NCBI GenBank assembly: GCA_016490735.1
Contig: JAEMWC010001103.1
Span: 182,501-246,500 of the forward strand
Reading direction: 5' to 3'
DNA: 64,000 nucleotides
From: Pachyseris speciosa
Taxonomy: Eukaryota; Cnidaria; Anthozoa; Scleractinia; Pachyseridae
Position numbers and translations under genes: made by a program. Below are positions 55,411 to 64,000 of the stretch, one piece after another. The stretch's first letter is position 1, and each line of letters begins with the position of its first letter. Under the pieces are notes generated by a model. It saw only the letters and a program-made list of their open reading frames with translations. It did not search any database and was not told the DNA's origin.

Positions 55411-58400
55411 GCGCGTGTTTTCAACCCAGGGGATCTGAAAATTGATGCCACTCGGTTAGTGACGTAAGAGCCTTTGTAATGGTTAAGAGACAAAGAACAA
55501 AATATCTTTGTTTCACTGACTAAGGTGAGAACCCGGGGCGCTCCCTTCGCTTCGCGTCTCCTCGCAGCCTCGCGCGCGAGCGCGTCTTGCGCACGCCCCA
55601 CAATCTATCGCCGAAATTAGAGAGTACTCGCAGTCTAGGTGAGAAACATCCCAGAAACCTACGACACCAAATGAAAATGCATTTTACTCAGAATTCTAAC
55701 CTGTAATTGAAGATGTCATTTAACAAACGGTTGTCATGAGCATAAAGCTGATCTTTCACATGTCAGCTAATAGAAAGAGCAGTTGATTTTTAATATTGAC
55801 TATAGCCTGCACAACAGGCATTGTTGGGGTACTCAAGCGGGTTTTGTGGCACGAGTGATCGATGAACGTGGGCCATCTTTATCATTCTTTTTCATCCCCT
55901 ATTTTGCACTAAATGACCTCAAGTTTCTAAGCTTCCCGAACTAGGTCCTGCTGCCTGCTGACGCGGGAAAAGTAATCCGCAACGACTTACTAGCTCTAGC
56001 GTCTTCATAGTACTCCAAATATATCCGCACTAATCTTTAGTCGTTACCGGGTACTTCCATTTTACTAGTGCCAACGGTGATTGTTAGTCCTCCCGAATTT
56101 TCCAAACCCTTCAGGAAAATTTAGAACCCATCACCGTTGGAAAGGAATTTTTTTTTACTGATTTTCAAGAGGGAATAGACCACTTTCTTATTCTCAGTGT
56201 TAGACTGGAACTTGCCTGCAATGGACGCTAATGAATGTGAGGCAAATTTTTCACATGCAAATATTTGTCAGTATATTCCCCCGAATCAACTTCCATTGCA
56301 AGCTACAATCATCGTGAACATTCGCTTTTCTCCCCTCCGCCCTCCACCAATCCCCCCCCCCCCCCCAATCCATCGCAACGCAATGCTTCCACATTGCTGC
56401 ATGAATGAATTAAATTTTACAGAACATAACCCAAGAAATATAGACGATTGTAGTTACCGTCCAATACTGAGAATACGAAACAGGTTGCTGTTAGCTTATA
56501 TTGTAGCCTCCCACGGGGGAGGAGGTGAAACACGAGTCCCCTCAAAACGACTGCGTGGGAGGCTATTTATATGGTAGCTAATCGAGATTTACGTTTGGTT
56601 TGCAGGATTGTTTTAATGGCTGAAACAGCCTTGAAAAGATATACTACTTCCCGGAAACCCAGTCAAACGAGGGACAGGCTCCGCTCAGTGCATTCAATAC
56701 TTTCATCCGAGAGCAGGGCTCCTGCCGAGAGTCAACACTGAAAATAAATCTCACTCTAAAATACAACGCTAATTCTAAAATTCGTTTCTTTTGGAACAAA
56801 CGGTTATTTCCTATTTTTATCTTTTTATTTAAGGTTATAAATTTCGTTCCGCATCTCTTCCTCGCCTACACAAGGCAAAAAACGCTAGCCAAAAAGGGTT
56901 CTTTTTCGGACCAGTAAGTTGTCTCACAGTGATGAAAAACTTTGAATATGATATGATTTTAAATAAAAGAAAAGAATGAAAATCTAAGTGAGAATTGCTG
57001 TCTTCCAGTGTTTTTCTCGTGTTAGGTATTTTCGCAACTGAGCGCCATTCCCGAGAAATGTAGAAATTTAGTCGAGTTATTCAAGGGATGCTGAGTTACT
57101 ATTTTTTAGTCTGTAGGTTTTACTAAGAATTCGCCTTCTCGGCGGTCAATTCCCAACCACTTGATGCACAATATCTTTAACTTCTCTTATATTTACTCGC
57201 TTTGGTGGAAGGCTAAACGTAGTATTAAAAAAGAAGGGCAAGGCAAAATGTGACCGGTACCTAGACTTATGAGGGTCCACAATGATCCGCTTTTACGCAA
57301 ATTTTTTTTAAATTTTTTTTTTTGCCTGTTAATCCCGCCATCCCACCCTTTTTTTACTTGGGAATCCCGATCCCGTCCACTTTTCAAGACGTTTTTGCGG
57401 TAATTAGTAATTTGTTAAACAATAATTAAAGCAGAAACTTTATAGAAATAAATATTACAGCAACGATCATGAAAGGCTTTAGAAGTTTAAACGTACGACC
57501 ATTTTATCTAGAATGCTATAGAACTTTCTAACGTCAAGACAAGCTCTTCCAACTATAGCGGTTCTAGAATGCTATAAAACTTTCCAATGCCAGAGCATTT
57601 TATATTTCATATAAATCACGCACCATAGAGCTCTTCTAACTAGAACTTTCAAATGTCAAGACCTGCACCTTTATGCAGGGGAAGGCATTCCCGCTCGCAT
57701 CAAGCTCGCACCCTTTTCATAATAAATGGCGACGCAAATTATAATGTCGCATACTTCGCTTCCCGGTTCGTTCGGTAAATTAAAGTGTCGCCGCTTTCCG
57801 GCGTGGCTATAACACAAAAGATCACAATAGGACTCAAAGACATCATACCGTCTGATACTAACTTGTGGTAAGCAAAAATGGATACGTCGATTTTGAAAAG
57901 TCTTGACTTTGATACACTGGCTACAACAGAGGTCTCTGCTGGCGAATCCGCTCAGGTGCGCACAATGCGACGAGGACATGATCTTGATACCAAGGAACGG
58001 TAACCATGTTGATGGGTTCCATTGGTAAGTGAATAAGTTTGGCATAAGCTCATATTAAATTTGACAAAGAAAAAAAATGGATTATGTTGAGGAAATACGC
58101 GTTTTGAGAGTCACTAAGGAAATGGAAAGATTGATTTAAGGCAATTGAAACGGCTACCACGGAAACAATGCTAATATTGTAAAAACGACGACGACACCTT
58201 TTATAGTTACAAATGGAGCGACAGTACGGAAATTTCGATTGGAGCTTTGAAAGACCGAATTTTTAATTTTTTTCCGGCGTATCTGAAACCTTGCGTATGG
58301 AGCACGTGGAAGTAGAATATCGTTTAAATGTTTATGACATCATTGATAGTCAACTAAACTAAATTTAAGTAAAAACACCCAAAAAGTGACGCGTACGCAT

Positions 58401-58740
58401 ACCATATTTGTAGAGCATAGTATATATGTCGAAAATATGCTCGGATATTTGTCCGCGGACAGTATCTGTTCCGAGAGAGAGGTCCATAAATCAGAGTCGG
58501 TACGTAATAAGCGTGCATTAAAACCTGGATAACTCTCGTTTGCCGCTATGTGTACTGTTTCGGTTCTGTTCCATAACTCCCCAAATGATTTTATTTTTCT
58601 CCAGTGTTTCATGCTTGTTTTTATTTCGTGAAGATCAAAACAGCTTCATTTTCGTCCGAAAGCATCGCATGTAGTCTAAGAAATCGATACGAGAAAAGCG
58701 TACACTTTTTCATTCAAGCGTGCTCATGTTTATTGACCCG
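55411..58740. other. intergenic with small repeats
   Basis: 56505-56572 is a hairpin (TAGCCTCCCACG and mirror CGTGGGAGGCTA). At 57508-57665 three diverged units share CTAGAATGCTAT and AACTTTC. ORFs at 56197 and 57671 have no recognisable features. Nothing else is supported. Confidence 0.45.
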
Positions 58741-58744
58741 TTTA

Positions 58745-59745
58745 ATCTACAATGTCTCACACCTTCCTTACGTGCCGCGAGCTCTAATGAAAAACTGAAA
58801 GTCATATATGAGGATGAACGCATGAGCTCTGCGTAAAACTGGAAAACAATCTCTGATCAGTGTATCGTCTAAAATTATAGTTAGATTTCGGTTTAATCTA
58901 TGAAACGGCTTCACGAAAGGCGGATCATGCTATCCTTTGAGAGAAAAAAAAATCACACCTTTGTTACGTGCCGCGCGCTCTGCTTAGAAGTATGAAAAAA
59001 CTCTGATCACAGGCTCTGTACAAAGTTATACCAGTATATCTTTTAAAATCACGGTTTAAATCATTGACAAAGTTGACGAACAAGACCTAAGTGAAAAAAC
59101 TTAAAACCTCCTTTGTCAAGTGCCGAACGCTCGATTGAAAAGAAATGGAAAAGTGAGACTTGTTTTGAGACGAATCCAGCTCCTTTTAAAAATAAGCTCT
59201 TACGGTAAGAGATGTTGGGTTTTAAAAACGAGGACCTCATTAGAAAGCAGCTGAGCGGACAAACAATGCCTTCAATAGCTTGAGGCATGGCTTACGGTAT
59301 TCCGCGAAACGAAACGAAACGAGTCGACCTTCCGAACCTTCTGAATGGGCGGCGCTTTAAGAAAGGAGGTGTTACTTTTTTCAAGTATCACTACTTGGCT
59401 GGAAAAACGCATTTCTGCTCCTGCATAAAAGTTAACTTGGATAAACGTCGAGTTTTTTTCTTCGGAACCTGAATTTCAATCATGATGTTTTGAATTTGTG
59501 TGCTTTGCGCGACATAATTGAGTGAAAGGGCTAAACCGACGGTGTGTGTTAAGCTTAGAAAAATTATAAATGAGAAAAAGAGACCTGTATAAGCTGTTGG
59601 AAGCATGCGCTACGGCATTTCGTAAAGTATAAGTTAAATTTCTGAATTTAACATAGTTTGAATGGGAGGCGCTTTGACAAAGGAAGTGCTACTTTTTGAA
59701 GTAACACATCTTGCTTGGAAAACGCATTGTAAAAAGCTCGCTAGA
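58745..59745. repeat. diverged ~150-300 bp repeats
   Basis: ACCTTCCTTACGTGCCGCGAGC, ACCTTTGTTACGTGCCGCGCGC and CTTTGTCAAGTGCCGAACGC recur at about 58760, 58960 and 59110. Blocks 59286-59420 and 59604-59735 share CATGCGCTACGGCATTTCG-like and GAATGGGAGGCGCTTTGACAAAGGA-like phrases. Old, unclassified. Confidence 0.6.
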
Positions 59746-59932
59746 ATACACGAGTTCACGCGGAAACCAAGAAAAATATGAAGTCTTTGCTGCAAAATAA
59801 TTCAGTTATCGCATGTTGACAAAATTTTTTGTTTAAGAACTCCAAAAACAATTTGCAAAGGAACTTTATTACCTTACTCAATAGAACGCTTGTTTTCAGA
59901 GTCTTTCTTTCGTTTTTGATTATTATTAACAG

Positions 59933-61412
59933 GCGCTGCAGCGGATGCAAGAAGAAAAGGAGCTTGCGTGCAAACAGCTTCTTTGAAGAGTTTCCTCGCG
60001 TAGCGCTAGGAACGTTGCTTCTTGTCGTCTATCATTTTGTCTCTGACGACTCACAGAGAAAAACTGCCAGGAGATTAAGTCTAAACCCAGGATTGGTGTG
60101 TAGGATTTTCCGACAGCTGCAAGACGTATGTTCCAGGGACATTGAACATAGACCTTTCATACCATTCGGGGGACCAGGCGCTGCCGTTAAGTGCGATGAA
60201 AGCAAGTTTTCTCACAAGGCTAAGGTGAGAAAATGTTTTTGTTGTTGCTTAATTATTTCATTCGAAACTACTTTAGATTATGACATACCATCATTCGATT
60301 GTTAGACGGAAAATAGAAATGTTTAAAGTTAACCTTTTTCCGTAATTATTACGGGAGTTTGACAATGAGATTCCGTGGAGACAAACTGGAATCACGAAGC
60401 TACATTCAACAAAAGCAACCAATATACTAAGCCACCTCCAATTTAAATATCTACAACGGCGATCTCTTTCAACAAAATGTGTTGCCTATAAAAGAACTGG
60501 GTATGCCTTAGTTTAGTTTCAATATATCAGACAACGATGAACAAGAACATTGAGCAGGGGCACCCAACAAGCCAAATCAACCAAAAGCTGTAGAAAGGCA
60601 TTTTTAAGCACCTGAAGATGTTTGGAGTCTTTTTAAAGTGTTTTTATCGAAAGCTAGAAGCAGTTCATCTGCTCGGATTCCCTAGCTGAATTTTTAATTG
60701 CCCGAAAATGTTAGGGAACAAAATCTTCCTTTGAGAAAATGCAAGCTGAAATGAGCTTTCCACTAACTTTGTAGGGAACTATTTTCTTTCCGAAAACGCT
60801 CGTGAAGAAATGAACTATCGTTTTATTCTCCTCGCCTCTTAAGTTGTTTTTACGAGATTGTCTTTTACAGAATCAGTAACAGGAATAAACAATCAGTTCA
60901 CTGAGGGAATATGCTAACAAATTATATTGTGAATCTTTTCAGTACAACCGGGGAGAAGGGCGGCTAGGGAAGCGTGGGTTTTTGGCATCATTACAACCGA
61001 ATTCAGGCCCGCGAGGGGGTACTTTCAAGTTGTGGAGAGACGGGATATCGCCACATTGGATCCCATCATCTCCAGGTGCATCCGACCAGGGACAGTTGTA
61101 TACACCGATGACTGGGCTGCATACAGAGGCCTGACAGGCCGTATCAACAACGTCGCCGCACACAGAATCGTTGTTCATGCTCAAAACTTCGTGGATCCTG
61201 TGACTGGCGTCCACACTCAGGAGGTAGAGTCCTGCTGGAACAACCTCAAGTTAGGCCAAAAAGTGCGTCGAGGTCTAAAAAGAGAAGACCTGCAGTCATA
61301 CCTTGATGAACAAATGTGGCGCCAATGGAGAGGTGGAGATCAACGGCATATTATGCAAAATTTCCTAGCCATTTTGCCCCTCGAATATGTAGTTACAAAT
61401 CCAGCCCTCTAA
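59933..61412 (+). pseudogene. Merlin (IS1595-like) transposase gene with frameshift
   Basis: Exon 59933-60224 (after TTAACAG) has the CSGCKKKRSLRANSFFEE region, a helix-turn-helix-like stretch and VKCDESKF with the first catalytic Asp. Exon 60943-61412 has the second Asp in YTDDWAAY and the Glu in VESCWNNLK (DDE of the ISXO2/IS1595 fold). The exons are joined by a GT-AG intron, so this is a eukaryotic Merlin copy, not bacterial contamination. Directly after YNRG the frame shifts: TACAACCGGGGAGAAGG has one G too few. No N-terminal zinc exon or terminal repeats were found, so the copy may be incomplete. Confidence 0.8.
60556..60799. repeat. dispersed ~230 bp repeat, copy 1
   Basis: It begins CAGGGGCACCCAAC and runs through TCTGCTCGGATTCCCTA and GCCCGAAAATGTTAGGGAAC to TTTTCTTTCCGAAAA. 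It lies within the Merlin intron. A diverged second copy in the same orientation is at 61760-61978. Confidence 0.85.
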
Positions 61413-61759
61413 CTATTCTTATTACGATGGGCGAACACAGTTCTAACAATTACATTGTAAGGAGCCGCACAAACCTTACTTTATTTCGTTTCTTTCGGCT
61501 TGTGGAGTGTCATACCCAATAATGGTAATTTTCCCCAAATTCGACAATGTGAATGATCTTAACCAAAATACTCCGCATCTTCTGCGAGAATTGAAGGAAA
61601 TGACAACAAGCCGGCTTATATAAACCGCCGAAACCGTGTTTCTAAGTTAGTTAATAAAGCTGCCTGTCAACTGAAATTGATAATTGTTATTGTTTTTGTT
61701 ATAATTGTTACTGTTTTTGATACATTTTGTACACCATTCAGCTGTAATATAGGCAACGA

Positions 61760-61978
61760 TCAGGGGCACCCAACGAGCATAATCAACAGCAGGCATTTTA
61801 AGTACCTTATGGTGTTTGAAGTCTGCTTAAAGTGATGTTTTCATTCGCTAGAAGAAGTTCATCTGTTCGGATTCCCTAACTGAAATTTAAATTGCCCGAA
61901 AATGTTAGGGAACAAAATCCTCCTTTGAGAAAATGCTAACTGAAATGAACTAGGGGACTATTTTCTTTCCGAAAATGT
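61760..61978. repeat. dispersed ~230 bp repeat, copy 2
   Basis: Same repeat as 60556-60799 with several small deletions. With it, copies of this repeat bracket the second Merlin exon. Confidence 0.85.
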
Positions 61979-61979
61979 T

Positions 61980-63245
61980 AGATGACGTTTTTGACTGCCA
62001 AAACCAGCAAAAACGACCTTTCGAAAAATCTCAGGAGCTATGATTCCCCAATTGAGAATCTTTTAGGCCACGTTTTAGTTACGAAATTGAATCGACACCG
62101 AAAGCCAAAGGCGAATTATCCTGTACTGAACAAATATCTATCGAAACTTGTCGTTGGGTACCCCCTGAACAACATAGAATTCGCGGCATCGTATTCGACG
62201 CAAGACACTTTCTTTCATGTAAGTCTTCAGTTTGACCTCATATTCGATGCGCTGCAGCTGTGAGATTCATTTACATAAGCGAAATTAAGTTACACCTTAA
62301 TTAATCATCACTCGGTTTTGTTAAGTATTTTCTTAAGACTTGTTAAAACCAATAAAGAAAGACTGACCATACGGTGGTGATGTTTTTCAAAGGGCTTGAA
62401 GGGTTGTGGGGCCGAGAGGGTCAAGATCTTGGCTTTTAATTATATTATCGGCTTTTGACGACTAAATTCAAACCGATACGGTACCTTGTTAGCCCGTTAA
62501 GATATTTCAAATGTCCAGCTTTCTTGAATCTGGCACCACGCAAAGGGAGGCCCCCCCTCCCCTACTTTTCAACAGTAAAAAGCAAGTAATGCTAAAAAAA
62601 TGGAAGTTAGTTTTCTATTTAACGTTTTACCGAAAACTGATTATTCTTGTTTTGAAACACCTCTTTTTTGTTGCTGAAAGTATATAAGTTTCACCACACC
62701 ATGTTAGTTTTAAATACATTTTCAGCCATTTCAGAGGACTTGTATTGAAACATTTTTCCGAGGGAACACCCCAGATCCCCCCTAGTTGACTCACGCCAAT
62801 GCTTTTGAAGCGATTCCCCCAGTTAGAAACTTGCTGTACGAGCCCTGTACATTGGTCACAATTAGTAAACGCATCGTAAGCATCCAAACTTCTAGGGTCT
62901 TCTAAGTTATATTTTCTACAGACTTCAACCCTTGAGACTTCAACCCTTGAGGTCTTTAATTCCGAGACGCTTATTTCCGTCACTTATATTTAAATATTAG
63001 TACGTCATCTTTCTGTTAGAATAGTTTCAATCTGGTCATTATTGGTAAAATACGTAGCATAAATCGATAACAAAACGCTGGGGTATCAGTTGTCACTCTA
63101 AAACAGAACTGACCAAACACTTTTTTGTTCAGTTTAAAACAAACGTTGTAGGAATGTGGATCATGAATTCCTCAGATCGCAAAATCATAAAAAAGATGAA
63201 AACTAGAAGGAATTCTAGAACTAAAGAAGACACACCCTATCCTTT
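61980..63245. other. intergenic, nothing recognised
   Basis: Short ORFs only, none with a motif. Confidence 0.4.
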
Positions 63246-63249
63246 TCTC

Positions 63250-63635
63250 CTGGGGGGGGACTCCCACACATGACCTATAAAGGTATGTGCCACGGGATAG
63301 GGTATGGTTTTTGAGGTTCTCAATCCTTAAATAGGATATCACTTTTTGCCCAGGTTGGCACAGTGTTCCCGGTGTGACCCTTAGGTAGAGTGCCTAAATT
63401 GTATCCGCTCAAATAGCAGTGCTTAAATACACAGCTAAATGAAATCCGTCATTAGCCTGCGAACACTGACAGGTTTCCGGTTTTTAATTTCACGCCGGTT
63501 CTTTCCCGTATTTTTCGGGTTTGGGCCTTACAATAGGGTACCAATTTTCGTTTGCTTTATCCTTAAATAGGGTGAGGGTTTAAGACCCTTAGCGGCACAC
63601 ACCTATCCGAAATTTATGGGAGTCCCCCTCCCCGG
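63250..63635. mobile_element. MITE with GGGGGACTCCCA ends
   Basis: The left end GGGGGGGACTCCCAC mirrors the right ATGGGAGTCCCCCTC. The interior has paired phrases (GTGCCACGGGATAGGG, GACCCTTAGGTAG; AAGACCCTTAGCGGCACAC). I recognise this family from coral genomes. ~385 bp, no ORF. Confidence 0.8.
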
Positions 63636-64000
63636 GCCTTTTGTACCACTATGCACGTTGGCCACGAATACATTCTGTACGGCTGGAGCTAGTTAGCGTC
63701 GGTCAAAAATTTTGAGCGGAAGATGTAAATCGATTGACATCTGTTTATTCTTCTGCTTCCCATTGAGACCATCTTGAAGCTCGCAACATTTAAAAATAGT
63801 GTCCGTGAAGACCTTGTCAGAGAAAGCGGAGCAACGCCCTGTTTCACAACATAAAATACTCCGGCCTGTTTCTGGAACTCATAAGTCTTGCCTTGTTGTA
63901 AAGTTCTTCTGACGGAATGGAAACATGCCTCACTTTTTTACCTCACGAAGTTTAGCTTTCCCATTAGACAGCTTTGTACTAAGCTTTTAAAACTACATCT
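63636..64000. other. right edge, nothing recognised
   Basis: No exon, RNA or repeat supported. Confidence 0.4.

Noticed and set aside
59933..61412. Bacterial contamination, because the protein is IS1595-like
   Set aside because: A GT-AG intron splits the gene and flanks carry eukaryotic repeats; Merlin is the animal form.
43..64000. Toxin, antiphage or biosynthetic cluster
   Set aside because: Nothing of the kind is visible; the coding content is mobile elements and one UBX-type host gene.

Overview
This is an animal nuclear window, most likely from a scleractinian coral or another anthozoan. All genes are split by GT-AG introns, the sequence is AT-rich, and about half of it is repeats. The SINE at 21.8 kb, the MITE at 63.3 kb, a FAF1-like UBX gene, P2X7-like zinc domains and Crypton-like recombinases are types I associate with anthozoan genomes. 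That is recognition from memory; no search was run. There is no operon, CRISPR array or prokaryotic gene.

Layout. 1-0.7 kb is a 35-37 bp minisatellite. 1.5-3.0 kb holds an inverted tRNA-like insertion with a 12 bp target duplication, then a spacer-less ~0.55 kb palindrome with a hammerhead-ribozyme-like motif in each arm. 3.5-16.4 kb is a 12.9 kb DNA element with Tc1/mariner-like ends and TA target sites, inserted in a foldback MITE. Its complex arms are inverted copies of each other and carry matching TATA-box blocks. From these, two intact genes converge: a 12-exon DDE-type transposase-like gene (+) and a 3-exon P2X7-like zinc-domain gene (-). A further 2.5 kb element sits in the last large intron of the first gene. 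16.8-26 kb has a broken Crypton-type recombinase, a tRNA-derived SINE and several MITEs.

26.7-55.3 kb is covered by one minus-strand gene that I rebuilt as about 19 exons. Its product has an N-terminal domain of unknown function, Ser/Thr-rich repeats, a coiled coil, a UBX domain and a Glu/Lys-rich tail. Its introns hold a 59 bp minisatellite interrupted by a Ty3/gypsy element with a 5 bp target duplication, an antisense Tx1/L1-type LINE with a 14 bp duplication, a 1.68 kb perfect-looking foldback element, a Tigger-like remnant, and a second copy of the element family nested in the 3.5-16.4 kb element. The gene has two one-base frameshifts. 55.4-64 kb is mostly repeats around a broken Merlin (IS1595-like) transposase gene.

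The most notable object is the 12.9 kb two-gene element: Tc1-like ends, an apparently intact but non-Tc1 transposase-like gene, a zinc-domain partner, mirrored promoters and a target site that can be rejoined exactly. Several broken ORFs differ by one base in a short homopolymer, so some breaks could be assembly errors rather than decay.
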